A stretch of 64,000 nt of DNA. It comes from Jacaranda mimosifolia. Its lineage: Eukaryota > Streptophyta > Magnoliopsida > Lamiales > Bignoniaceae. The position numbers and the translations under genes were made by a program. The stretch spans positions 30,960,710 through 31,024,709 of the forward strand of contig CM032120.1 of assembly GCA_018894105.1 (NCBI GenBank), in the 5' to 3' direction. The first letter of the stretch is position 1. Each line of letters begins with the position of its first letter. Shown here piece by piece: positions 10,735 through 21,020 of the stretch. A model generated the notes under the pieces. It saw only the letters and a list, made by a program, of their open reading frames with translations. It did no database searches and was not told the DNA's origin.

Positions 10735-11165
10735 CTTCGAATAATTTAGCGACTGCAGGGGTCGACTTCAAATAGTGAATGAGAAACTTCAAATAGTTTA
10801 GCGACTGCAGGGTCGACCTTAGATAATGAATGATAAAGTTCATATAATTTTAGCGACTGCGTCGTTGACTTCACATAATGAATGATAATCTTGAAATAAT
10901 TTAACGACTGTGGGGTCGACTGAGTGGTCTCGACCGCGAAGCCTTGACTTGGCGGCTTGAAGCCTGCTTGGTTGGCTACGACGTCGACAAGTTGGTCTCG
11001 ATTAGGGAGCTTTGACTTGTTATTTTAAAGCCTTCTTGGTCGACAAGTTGGTCTCGACTGGGAAGCCTTAACTTGACGGCTTAAAGCTTGCTTGGTCGAC
11101 AAGTTGGTCTCGGCTGGGAGACTGTGACTTGGCGGCTTGAAGCCTGCTTGGTCGACTACGGGGTC
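10735..11165 (-). repeat. Two minisatellites in the element B 3' untranslated region
   Basis: Two adjacent arrays. The first (about 10735-10925) repeats 'ttagcgactgcagggtcgac' followed by an A/T-rich tail roughly every 55-60 bp, four units. The second (about 10925-11165) repeats 'gttggtctcgactgggaagc' plus 'ggcttgaagcctgcttggtc' about every 60-65 bp, four units. They lie just after integrase, the place where plant Tat elements are known to accumulate variable tandem repeats. Element F has an unrelated array at the same place. Confidence 0.8.
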
Positions 11166-11276
11166 AACATTGAGTAGTCAGCTTATGCCAATAGATATTC
11201 GTAATCAACTTTTGCCAAAAAATTTCTTCGAGCTTTTCATTTGTGCAACGGAATATAATGGTAGCCTGAAGCCGTT

Positions 11277-12340
11277 TTACACATAAAATTTCTTTAGATT
11301 TATGGCATTCCAAGGTTGTGGCAGTTTGTTGCCTTGCATGTCTGCTAGCCGATATGCATTGTGCTTTGACACTTTGACCATAGAGTAAGGTCCCTCCCAC
11401 TTTGGGTTGAGTTTTCCCATGTTTCTCGACACTTTTACCTTATTGAGGACCAGGTTGCCGACTTTGAAACTACGAGGTCGAACTGCTTTGTTGTAATATT
11501 TTGCCATTTTTGAGCAGTATCATTGCATCATGTTGTAAGTTGTGTGGCGCAGCTCGTCGATGGTGATGAGGTCTAGGGTCCTTTCTGTTGTATTTCTGAT
11601 CAGATTATAGTAGATCATCCAGGTTGTGTACTGGACCAGCTCAGATGGAATCATTGCCTCGGAACCATAGACCAGGCTGTAGAGGCTGTGGCCTGTGGCT
11701 GTTCGTGGAGTGGTCCTATATGCCCATAGCACTCATGGGAGGTCGTCTGCCCAACTTGCTCCTGTGCCCGCTATTCGAGCTTTGAGGTGGTCGAGGACTG
11801 ATATGTTGGTAACCTCCGTCTGACCATTAGCCCTGGGATTCCTAACCGACGTGAAGTGCTGGTTGATTCCCAGGGCCTCGCACCACTCTCTCATGCTCTT
11901 ACTTTGGAATTGAGTGCTATTATCCGATATCAGGACTTTGGGCAAACCAAATCGATAGATTATGTTTTTCCAAATGGAGCTCTTGATGGCCGCATCGGTA
12001 ATTTTTGGGACTGTTTCGGCTTTGACCTATTTAGTGAAGTACTCAACCGCTACGATGATGAACTTTTGCTGACTTGATGTCTTTAGGAGAGATCCGACTA
12101 TGTTGATCCCCTACTGGTCGAATTGCCATGTGATCTGGACGTTGACCATCAACGCAACTCGTTGGTGTGGTATGTTCGAGTGGATCTGGCACGATGGACA
12201 TTTTCTGGCGAAGTCGACTGAGTTTTGCAATAAGGTGGGCAAGAAATAACTGTAACGGACAACTTTGTGGGCCAAAGACCGACCTCCAGAATGGTTGCTG
12301 CAGATGCTAGCATGGATCTCGTGTAGCACTTCGTTTGTCT
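11277..12340 (-). pseudogene. Element B integrase
   Basis: Minus-strand integrase. N-terminal HHCC module: 'EIHASICSNHSGG' (about 12325-12280) and 'KCPSCQ' near 12190. Catalytic core: the first Asp position lies in 'GINIVGS' after a stop near 12113, where the relatives have D; the second is in 'VLISDNSTQFQS' (about 11938-11905); the Glu is in 'GQTEVTN' near 11820. The C-terminal module 'FKVGNLVLNKVKVSRN' and 'LNPKWEGPY' ends at a stop at 11277. Stops at about 12113 and around 11733 and 11520 disable it. The apparent first-Asp change to Asn is another G-to-A event. Confidence 0.85.
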
Positions 12341-12719
12341 TTTTGGGTGTTAGGCATTTAAGTGGTGGTCCCGATATCGACCTCCTATAGAGTTGTCCAT
12401 ATTTTTCGACAGCAAACTTAGCTGCTTATGCTCTAAGCCTGCGGGCGTCTTTTTCTACATCGGTGATGGTCTCCCGACTCAGATAAAGTTTGATTGGGTC
12501 TTGCCAAGAAGGAGCTATCTCTTCGACCCAACCGACGAGGTTATGATCGATGGCTTGGATACATGGTTTGCTGGCCACTAAGAAAGTTATGGTTCTTTCC
12601 CTGGTTCCTTTTGTTGAGCTGGCTAACTTTGAAAGTGTGGTTCAGGGTGAAACTCTTGAATGACCATTGTAATTCTTTTACTTCAGTTAGATATTAGCTT
12701 ATTTTGGCCTCCTTAGCTT

Positions 12720-13480
12720 CGAAATTGCCTTCGACCTACTCCGCGACCAACTGGGAATAAGTGATCGCTACCAGCTGCTTGACGCCCCAAGCTGCTGCCA
12801 TTTTCATTCCGGCAATGACAGCTTCATATTCGGCTTCATTGTTGGTGATGGGGAAGTTGAGCTTTATTGCAAAATCATACTCCTCGGCAAGTGGGGAATG
12901 AAAAGAAACACCTATTTCACCTCCCGACGATGTTACCCAACCGTCGATGTGCAACGTCCACACTGAGGAGTTCTCAACTATTTGGTTCGGGAGGTCTAGT
13001 CTCTCGGCGACAAAGTCAGCAAAGACTTGTGCTTTTATAGTCGTTCGCGGTTGGAATGTGATGTCGAACTCTGCAAGCTCGATGGCCCATTTTGTGAGCT
13101 GACCTGAAGTGTCGGGCTTCGAAAACACCTATTTTAATGGTTGATTCGTCAACACCACGATCGCGTGGGACTAGAAGTAAGGTCATAGCTTCCACATTAC
13201 TGTAATGAGGGCAATGGCAAACTTCTCGATCTCCAGGTAATTGTGTTCTGGCCCGTGCAGGGCCATATGCAGTAATACACCGGACAGTGAGCTCCATCTC
13301 CGTCGATGCCAGTACTGAGCTATTAAGGCGGCAGAGACGACCAAGTAAAGTTGCAAAACTTCTCCTAGCTCGGGCTTTGCGAGCATAGGTGGCGAGGATA
13401 GGTATTGCTTGAGCTTGATGAGAGCTTGATCACACTGTTAGGTCCACTAAAACGCTGATTTTTTAGCATTCCTGAGGATT
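12720..13480 (-). pseudogene. Element B RNase H and second, archaeal-like RNase H domain
   Basis: First the usual gypsy RNase H region ('LYLVVS', 'ALHGPEHNYLEIEK', 13390-13180, with frameshifts), then after 'FADFVAERL' a second RNase H-like domain ('WTLHIDG', 'TNNEAEYEAVIAGM', 'VAITYSQLVAE', about 12975-12736). A second RNase H after the first is a known trait of the Tat lineage. In the second domain the first Asp (HIDG) and Glu (NEAE) are present, but the third acidic position, Asp in relatives and in element F, is Tyr here, so that domain should be inactive. Confidence 0.8.
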
Positions 13481-13539
13481 TTGAAGAAGGGTAGACTCAT
13501 GTCGGCCAGTTGTGCAATGAATTTGCTGAGGGTTATTAT

Positions 13540-14345
13540 CTGCCGACTAGACACTGTACATCTCGAATAGTAAGGGGCGGGGCGATGTCGAGAACTGATT
13601 GGATCTTAATTAGGTTCGTCTCGATCCCTTTTTAGCTGACCATGTAGCCCAGGAACTTGCCTCCTTGAACCCCGAAGGTGCACTTATTGGGATTAAGTTT
13701 TATACCGAAGGCCCTTAATATAGAGAAAGTGTGGTCTAGGTCGACTAGGTGGTCATCGACTTTATCTGTTTTTACAATCATATCATTGACGTAGACCTAT
13801 ATCGATTTCCCAATCTTTCTTTTGAATATAAAGTTGACCAATCTTTGGTATGTTGCCTCTGCATTCTTGAGTTCGAAGGGCATGACCAAGAAGCTGTATA
13901 CTCTATTAGAGATGACGAAAGATGTCTTATCCTTGTCCCCGGGTGCCACGAATATTTGATAATAGCCTTGCAAGGCATCCATCATGCTCAACAATTCACA
14001 ACCAGCGGTGGAATCGACTAATAAATCTATGCGAGACAGGGGGTAAGGATCTTTAGGGCAAGCTTTATTTAAATCAGTGAAATCGTTACACATGCGCCAT
14101 TTTCCCTCATTCTTAGGGATGAGTACAACATTACAAAGTCTTCTGTCTGACTGGTTTGTGGGCAGGGTCCACGTTGAGTTGAATGACGATAACACTTGGG
14201 TTGATTCCTTGAAGATCAGTAGCTTTCCAAGCGAACACATCGATGTTTTGTCGAAGGAAATAGACCGTAAGGCATTCCAAGCGGTCGCCCATATCGCTTC
14301 CGACCCAGGGTGGTCTTGTCAGGGTTTCCAAGTTCTAGCTCTATT
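13540..14345 (-). pseudogene. Element B reverse transcriptase with N-terminal linker
   Basis: The linker 'FLRQNIDVFAWK' (about 14250) and 'LNVDPAHKPVRQK' (about 14175) leads into RT. Compared with element F about 35 codons of the fingers are missing at 14131-14150, just before 'NVVLIPKNEGKWRMCNDF'. Then come 'NKACPKDPYPL', 'GYYQIF' and 'VMPFELKNA'. The catalytic box, Y-V-D-D in active enzymes, reads Y-V-N-D here (about 13790-13779), losing a metal-binding Asp. 'LNPNKCTFGVQGGKFLGYMVS' follows. Stops and the deletion make it non-functional. Confidence 0.88.
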
Positions 14346-14719
14346 ATTTTGAATTCCCCAACGGGCTCGACCCAGGTGTCTTCCATATTTCTTTCCTTAG
14401 ATGAGGGTCTCTCATCGAGTTTTGCTACAAAGGCATCCCCCGAGGGCTGCAGCTGAGGTCGCTTCTTTTATTCGCTGGACTCGATGGAAATTGTATAGCA
14501 GCGCCATGCATCCTTAAGATTGCATAAAAGTTCTCCTACACTTGCTGAGGTCGGGAACTTAATCTTCATGTGGTAAGTGGAGACGATGGCCCTAAAGTGG
14601 TTTAGGGCAGGTCGACCAATGATGACATTATAGGCGAGACTACCAAGTAGTTGATCATCAAGGTTCTGCTTCGGGGACCTTGTCCAAATGTTGTGGAGAG
14701 GTTAATAGATCCTTCTGGA

Positions 14720-14995
14720 ATGATCTCAGACCCCCCTAAATTCGACTAGCGGCGTTCTGACTGGATTAAACTTTAATTCCCCCAATTTTATTCGGTTCAA
14801 AGTGGACGAGAATATGATGTTCATGGAGCTTTCATTGTCGACCAAGATCTTTCTCATCTTGAAGTTGGCTATTTGGAGTGTTACCACGATGGGGCAGTCT
14901 ATTTTTCTGTCGACTCCCCTATTCTCCACAAGGTCGAGGTCGGAGTTGGTGAAGGAAATTGGCTCTGCGCTGGTTGAGAGCTGAAAAATCATCTC
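14720..14995 (-). pseudogene. Element B aspartic protease
   Basis: Retropepsin-like segment. The active-site motif, D-N-G-S-S in related Tat elements, is I-L-V-D-N-E-S-S-M-N-I-I-F here near 14845-14810, with Gly replaced by Glu. Conserved 'LGELKFNPVRTPL' follows. The Gly-to-Glu change should abolish the active-site fold. It lies between gag and RT in one polyprotein. Confidence 0.8.
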
Positions 14996-14999
14996 GACC

Positions 15000-16677
15000 T
15001 GGGCTGATTTGGTCGACTCTAGCTTTCTTTAAGTCTACTTCCTTGCGGACCTTGATCCCCCCGGTGGGGCCTCCTGCGATCATGTCAATGACTCCTCGAA
15101 TGGGTGGGTGGGGTTCCTGGGCAGATCTTTTTCCTTTGTCTTCTCTTCTCGGGCTGGCCAGCCTTTCTCTATGGGGAGTCCTGGTCGGTTTTTCCCTCTT
15201 TGCGCATGGCTTGCTCGTCGACATATTTTTTAGATGGTTCTGCCTGATCAGTCTTTTGATCTCATCATGCAAGTTGAAATAATCTTCTGTGTCATGCCCT
15301 TTTTGCTTATGGAAGTGGCAGTATTTTTTCAATTTTTTCATGGCTTCCGTCTCGGTAAGCTTCCTAGGCCTTTTGAGCAGGTTGTCATATTGGATAGCAA
15401 ACATCACCTCCTTCCTCGGGAGGTTGAGCGGAGTGTAGTCATGGAAGCTTTTGATGGGGGATCGACATCGGTCGTCTCTCTCCTTGCTTTTCTTCTTCTC
15501 GACCTCAAGATTGCCATATTTTAATTTATTCATTTCCTCTTGAGTCATGTACCTTTCTGCAAGGTCGAGGAGCTTTTCCATTAACCTAGGCTATTCGCGT
15601 ACCAATGCATTGGCATGTTCCTTGTGTCTGAGGCCTAAAAATAATACGTTGATCAGGAACTCGATCCTCGGGCTGTCAATCTTTAACACCTTTGTGTTGA
15701 ATCTGGTAAAAAAGTCTTAGAGGGATTCTCCTTCATTTTGCTTCACCGTGTGCAAATAGGTGTGAGGAAGCTTTGCCTTTCTCCTGCTCGCAAATTGGTG
15801 CAAAAACTTATCGCACAACTGGTCGTACGAGTATATTGACACCGGTTCCAGTTTCACGAACTAGTCGAGTGCTATTCCCTGAAAAGTGGTCACCAACATC
15901 TTGGCATGGATGTACTCACTGTGCCCATGCAGCTGTATCATGTGCTCGAACTGTATTAGATGTTCGTTTGGGTCCGAAGAGCCGTTGTATTGCGGCAGGC
16001 CAGTCAGAATCTTGGTGTCGACAGTGATGTGTTCGTCAATGATATCCTGGACAAAGGGGGAGTCTCTCTTTCTCCGGAACCTCTGCGGTCCCTTTTGATG
16101 GTGAAATTTCTTCATGTTTCTCCTCTAGATCACTTTCGATCGCCGGTTCAGCTGTTGGACCTGGTAGGACACTTCCTCCCATTCCTTCCATTCAGTTTGG
16201 GATGTATTTTTTTCGGGTGGGGTCTCAAGTGCTCGACCCCATTGCGCTGTGGGGCTCAAATGGGTCGAATGCCGTGGTCAACAGAGTCTGCAACCTCCTC
16301 GCGGGGCAAGGGACGGACCATTTCCCTTGGAAAATAGCCTGGGCTTACTTCACGCCTCGAGGGGGGCCTTTTGGATTTTGGTCGCTCTTGGTTTTCTCTT
16401 GGCTGTCTCTTTTCCGTGGCTGCGGGTTGCGGTGTTGCACTGGCTGCCGACTTCGATTGAGCGGTGTGTCGGTTCAGAGCTACGGATAGTTGAGCTGAAA
16501 TATGTGCTTAAATTTGCTCACTGATGAGCTGCATCAGTTGGGGCATGGTCAGGGTGACCACTTGTTCTGGCTGGGTGCTCGACTCGGGGTCGCCAACTTA
16601 TTGCTGAGGTCTAGGAAGGGGAGAGCTAGATCTTCTATTTTCTTCTTTTCTGAGAGAGCTTACCTGGTGTTCACCAT
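15000..16677 (-). pseudogene. Element B gag
   Basis: Structural protein forming the particle around the RNA. Homology with element F puts the start at the ATG at 16677 ('MVNTR', then a stop). The core is seen at 16115-15861 ('FVQDIIDEHI', 'YNGSSDPNEHLIQFEHMIQLHG'). Then 'NEGESL*DFFTRFN' and 15581-14919 ('LAERYMTQEEMNKLKYGN') lead to a zinc-knuckle block C-H-F-H-K-Q-K-G-H-D-T-E-D-Y near 15320-15280, in which the last Cys is Tyr. The tail is rich in Arg, Lys and Pro. Several stops interrupt it. Confidence 0.85.
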
Positions 16678-16700
16678 TTTTGATAGCGGACTCGCTGATT

Positions 16701-16716
16701 CCCACAAACGGCGCCA
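16701..16716 (-). other. Element B primer binding site
   Basis: Minus-strand TGGCGCCGTTTGTGGG, two bases inside the 5' LTR. Element F has TGGTGCCGTCTGTGG at the same place. This is where the 3' end of a tRNA would prime minus-strand synthesis; I do not assign the tRNA. Confidence 0.8.
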
Positions 16717-16718
16717 AA

Positions 16719-17461
16719 TGATGAGGGTGAAATCCGCTTGAAGTTAGAATAGATGATAATTTTCGAAGGGTTCGACCTCTCGGGTCGATATATGAAGGTA
16801 ATTAGGCCGAGTCCTGTAATCACGAGAAAACGTCAGGCTAGTCGAGATGCCCTCGGCTTAGGCTCTCCGCGCTCAAGTTAGTATGAGGTCGAATATAGAT
16901 CAAGCAACAGAGTAAGGGCTTTGTGTATGTAAAATGGCATACCTTTGAGGGGCTGGAGTGAGGGTATTTATAGCCTTCTCCCTAGTAGGTATTTGTCTGA
17001 AATGCCCTTGACTTGTTGTAATGGTTTCTGTCCTTGCCTGGGGGTCATTAAGTCATCTCCCACCCTTGTAATATTCTAGGTAGCTACCCCTCCAAGTTTT
17101 GGGGATAGAATAGTACACTGTATCCGTGCCTCCTCTCTGGTGTGGTAGCATGGGCGGTACTAGGGGCGGCATGCGCCATTAATGCGGAGGCATACTGCCT
17201 ATCAGGGCATTTAATGCGGCAGAGGCGGTTACACGCCTAATCGACCTCCCTGGTCGACCTAACACAGGCATGGCGCGAGGCTTACGTGCTGGACGAATAG
17301 TGCGATCGAGGTATCGATTAGAGGCCTAGCTTTCGAACGGTGTCGATCTTCATGGTCGACTGGGGTCGTAGCATAATTGGGTCCAGTGTATGAGGTGGGC
17401 CTGCTGCTTTGCCCCTGGGCCTGTGGTCTTCGGGCTGAGCATATTAGGCTATCCCATATCA
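16719..17461 (-). repeat. Element B 5' LTR
   Basis: 743 bp, matching 6748-7502. On the minus strand it starts TGATATGGGATAGCC at 17461 and ends CATCA at 16719. A TATA-like CTATAAATA lies at 16975-16983. The promoter for gag-pol RNA should be here. Confidence 0.92.
16975..16983 (-). promoter_or_regulatory. TATA-like box in element B 5' LTR
   Basis: Minus-strand CTATAAATA, conserved in both LTRs of B and both of F. Likely core promoter of the retrotransposon RNA. Confidence 0.62.
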
Positions 17462-18622
17462 GTCTTATTACTTGTTACTGTTCTGTATTGTTATCGAATG
17501 CCTTACCGACACACTTGTTTGTTTGTACATCATTATATAGCCATTTTGGCTTAATTGAACTTGTTAATCATTATTGTATTTCCTTGTTGGCATTTTTGTA
17601 ATGTTATCTGTTGCTTCGTCGGCTCATTTGTTTTATCTAGTATGAGAGATGTGCTGGGGATTTCCCCCTGGGCATCTGCACAAAGTGTTATTAATACTTG
17701 TTATATGTATGGAGAATTGATTTGCCAAGGGCCTAACCGAGAGAAATGATTAGATATATAGGACATGATATGCAGTCCATATGGGTGTCAGCGGTATGCT
17801 AGGGATTTCCCCTCGAGTATCCGCGGTACGCCATGGATTTCCCACTGGGTATCAATGATGCACTAGGGATTTCCCCTGGGCATCGCAGTGCACCATACGG
17901 TCCTTATAGGCACTTGCTATGTACCAAGCTATCACGCTTTGGTAGAGTTGATTGATTGATTGAAATAAGCTGAATCTGATATACATATCTCATCTTGATA
18001 TGTTGAAATACATATGTTATTTGGGTTTTGCTTGACTGTACTTGTATCCTGACTGCTTGAAATCTGTTCATGGAGCAATAAGGTAGGAGGGATTCATGTT
18101 TGCTAAACTTGATAGTGCTTTTACCTTGATTGTTCATGTTCTGATGATTGAATTCTGATTTGTTGAGATGTTCCTTCCTTGATAGGTCCTTATTGCTTAC
18201 TGTTAATATTATCCATCACTAAGTCCTTTGGACTTATCCTCCTATATTATTATGAATTTTCTTAGACATGAATAGGTGGCGAACTCGGACCTCATGCTTA
18301 GACATGAACATATTTTGTAATAGATCAGATGCTTGAATGTATATATGGAATCCTTTGAATGTTAAGCTTGGACTTTGAGATGTTGTGATATGTCAGGATT
18401 GATAATGATAACATAAAAGCATGTATGTTGTTAAGTGTTAAGGAATGAACCCTGGCATGTATTTAGTGATTTTGTCAAGGTTTGTTTAAGTTAAAATCTG
18501 CTGCTGTTTCTGATAAGTTTTGAAAATTTTCTTATAGGCCTATAGCTTGTTTATGGGTTAATATTTAACATTGAACCGAAATGGAATCTTAGCTTAGGGA
18601 TTAACCTGAGTGGGGTGCTACA
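17462..18622 (+). repeat. Element A 3' LTR, second part
   Basis: Resumes after element B with 'gtctt' and ends GGGGTGCTACA at 18622. It holds a short minisatellite (17649-17892) seen reversed in the LTRs of element C. The next bases, 'gtgtt', would be A's target duplication; the partner lies outside what I can identify. Confidence 0.8.
17649..17892 (+). repeat. LTR minisatellite with GGGATTTCCCC core
   Basis: About five irregularly spaced units of 'gggatttccccctgggcatc' type, each followed by a variable linker. The core is close to a perfect inverted repeat. Reverse-complement versions, in greater number, occupy 29409-29672 and 40093-40389 in the LTRs of element C, so the array is an old LTR feature of this chromovirus family. 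Confidence 0.8.
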
Positions 18623-18943
18623 GTGTTCTATGGTGTTTTTATTAGTGAGTTCACTAATACATTAATTTATCCCCTAATCCAATCCATCTAAACCTAATGA
18701 ACTACCAAATCATTTTGATGCAGAATGGAAATGCATTTTAGGAATATTTCTATTAACATAATTTCAAATTAAAATTATTTATTTTTGTGTTTTATTAGCA
18801 AATTTTAAAATGATCATAAGTTTTAATTTGAGAGATGTTATTGAAAGATCTATATAGCCATGTGCTTCTCTTTGTAGGCCTGCCCTAACTGCTCCCTCCC
18901 AATACTTGAAGGTCATGAGGATTTGATTTCGGACCCCAAAACT

Positions 18944-18945
<2 letters not shown>

Positions 18946-18978
<33 letters not shown>

Positions 18979-18981
18979 GCT
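18946..18981 (+). repeat. CTA trinucleotide microsatellite
   Basis: About eleven CTA/CTG triplets in unit 1 of the satellite. The other units have only one or two ('ctactgctc'), so it expanded in this unit alone. Confidence 0.9.
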
Positions 18982-19268
18982 GCGGCCATACCTATATATA
19001 TTTTAATTTACTTTTTACTTCTCTTCTATGATTAATATTTATTTATTTTTTGACCAAGTTACATTACTACTTTTGTTAGATAAATTCACTAATATATCAA
19101 TTTGTCCCCCACTCTAATTCATTCGAACCTAATAAACTATTAAATCATTTTGATGTGAAATAGAGATGCTTTTTATGAATATTTGGATTAACATAATTTC
19201 AAATAGAAATGGCTATTTATTGACAAATCTTAAAATCATCATAAATTTTAATTTGAGAGATGTCATTA

Positions 19269-19720
19269 GATGATCTACATGGGCACACGAACGCTTGTCT
19301 TTGTGGGGCGGACCTGAACCCTCATAATTGAAGATCATAAGGATTAGCCTTCGGACTCCAAAATTCTACTGCTCAAGCCATATTTAGATGTTTTTCAAAT
19401 TAATTTCTTTTATGATAGATGATCTACATGGGCACATGAATGCTTGTCTTTGTGGGGGCGGACCTGAACTCTCATAATTGAAGATCATAAGGATTAGCCT
19501 TCGGACTCCAAAATTCTACTGCTCAGGCCATATTTAGATGTTTTTCAAATTAATTTCTTTCATGATAGATGATCTACACGGGCACACGAACACTTGTCTT
19601 TGTGGGGCAGACCTGAACCCTCATAATTGAAGGTCATAAGGATTAGCCTTCGGACTCCAAAATTCTAACTGCTCAGGCCATATTTAGATGTTTCTCAAAT
19701 TAATTTCTTTTTATGATCTT
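19269..19720. repeat. 149-150 bp tandem triplication inside the satellite
   Basis: Three near-identical copies starting 'gatgatctacat' at 19269, 19418 and 19568. They are much more alike than the 400 bp units that contain them, so they are a later amplification. Confidence 0.9.
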
Positions 19721-20645
19721 TTGTGTACTTTTCTTTTGTGTCTGATGTTTATTACTTTTTGTGGTCGTGCTATATCGTACTTTTTTGTTAGAAAAATTCA
19801 CTAATGCATCAATTTATTCCTCAATCTAATTCATTTGAATCTAATAAACTATTAAATCATTTTGATATAGAATTGAGATGCATTTTAGGAATATTTGGAT
19901 TAACATAGTTTAAAATAAAAATAATCTGTTTATGTAGTTAATAAATCTTAAAATAATCATAACTTTTTTAATTTAAAAGATGTCATTGAATTATCTACAT
20001 AGGCAAGCACTTGTCTATTTGGGATGAACCTGCACCCCCCATACTTGAAGGTCATGAAGATTAGCCTTCAGCCGCAAAATTCTACTACTTGGACCATATC
20101 TAGATATTTTTTGAATTAATTTATGTTTTATGTACTTCTTTTCTTTGATTTTTTTGCTTTTTTTGGTCATGTTATATGGTACTTGTGTTAGAGAAACTCA
20201 CTAATGTATTGATTTATCCCCCAATCTAATTTTTTTTGAACTTAGTGAACTATTAAATCATCTTGATGCAGAACAATCAAAGATGCATTTTAAGAATATT
20301 TTAGATTAACATAATTTCAAATATAAATAATCTATTTTTTTGGTATGGTTTATTAACAAATCTTAAAATAATAATAACTTTTATTTTGAAGATTTCACTG
20401 AATGCTACATATATAGGCAGGCGCAGCTTATCTTTGGGGGTGGATCTAAACCCCGCAACCCCCCGCCGCCTCCCCACTTGAAGGCCATGCATGAGAATTC
20501 GCTTTGGGACCCCAAAATTCTACTATTTAGGCCATACCTGGATTCTTTTATTAATTTTTTTTTTTTTATCTTTTATCTATTTCTCTTCTGTGTTTGATAT
20601 TTATTGATTTTTTGGTTGTGCTATATAGTACTTTTATTGAACTAT

Positions 20646-21020
20646 ATAAGCAGCAAGCCAATTAAATTGGCTGCTTTTACAATGTTATAGTAAAGTTTCT
20701 TATTTATTCAATACCAATTGAAGTAGACAATTCTTCATCTTTATTTCTGTATTTTGCTAAATTTTTTATGAAATCCTTTGATCATATATGATCACAGGGT
20801 ATGATCACACGTATAACGATAAGTAACATTTATGTGGCTGAACTATTTGCGTGCCATAGTTATAGTACCTTGAGTTTAAGTTTTGCATTACCTTCGTCCC
20901 TAGTGTTCATAATGCTATCTTACCATCGTTCAAGTTTTATTTTTGTTCCACTTTAATCCTTCTTACCAAATTCCAGCTATTTAATTTGAATTGGCAAAAA
21001 AAATGTCATCTGCATTGAAC
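20646..21020. other. AT-rich region, no feature recognised
   Basis: Follows the satellite. It contains a short inverted repeat around 'gccaattaaattggc' (20657-20671) and otherwise nothing that I can assign. Confidence 0.5.

Larger units (their letters stand above)
6748..17461 (-). mobile_element. Element B: Ty3/gypsy Tat-lineage retrotransposon with antisense ORF
   Basis: Complete but decayed LTR retrotransposon on the minus strand, 10.7 kb. LTRs are 16719-17461 (5') and 6748-7502 (3'), about nine bases in ten identical by eye. Flanks 'atctt' (6743-6747) and 'gtctt' (17462-17466) are a 5 bp target duplication with one mismatch. Reading right to left: PBS, gag, protease, RT, RNase H, a second RNase H-like domain, integrase, a minisatellite 3' UTR, an oppositely oriented extra gene, polypurine tract and 3' LTR. 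That layout is typical of plant Tat elements. It interrupts the 3' LTR of element A, so it is the younger of the two. Element F (45353-56360) is a relative. Confidence 0.92.
1891..18622 (+). mobile_element. Element A: Ty3/gypsy chromovirus (Tekay/Del-like), 3' part, interrupted by element B
   Basis: Decayed LTR retrotransposon on the plus strand. In order it shows protease, reverse transcriptase, RNase H, integrase, a C-terminal chromodomain, a polypurine tract and a long 3' LTR (5063-6747 plus 17462-18622, about 2.8 kb once element B is removed). Chromodomain plus long LTRs starting TGTAACACC fit the Tekay/Del chromovirus clade. The LTR ends at 18622 in the middle of a satellite array, so A was inserted into that satellite. 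Gag and the 5' LTR are not recognised in the window. All genes carry stops and frameshifts; it cannot be autonomous. Confidence 0.85.
18640..20645. repeat. Satellite array, about 400-430 bp units, with an internal 150 bp triplication
   Basis: Four head-to-tail units begin near 18640, 19073, 19785 and 20185, each with 'ttcactaat', then 'aatcattttgatg', then 'attaacata', then 'ctacat.ggca', and end with 'tatagtacttttgtta'. Unit 2 is about 300 bp longer because a 149-150 bp subsegment (starting at 19269, 19418 and 19568) is present three times with very few differences. Element A's LTR ends inside this array. No coding potential was found. Confidence 0.88.

Noticed and set aside
14959..16741. 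Several plus-strand open frames of 80-125 codons
   Set aside because: They are shadows of the minus-strand gag of element B, which has clear domain similarity and matches element F.
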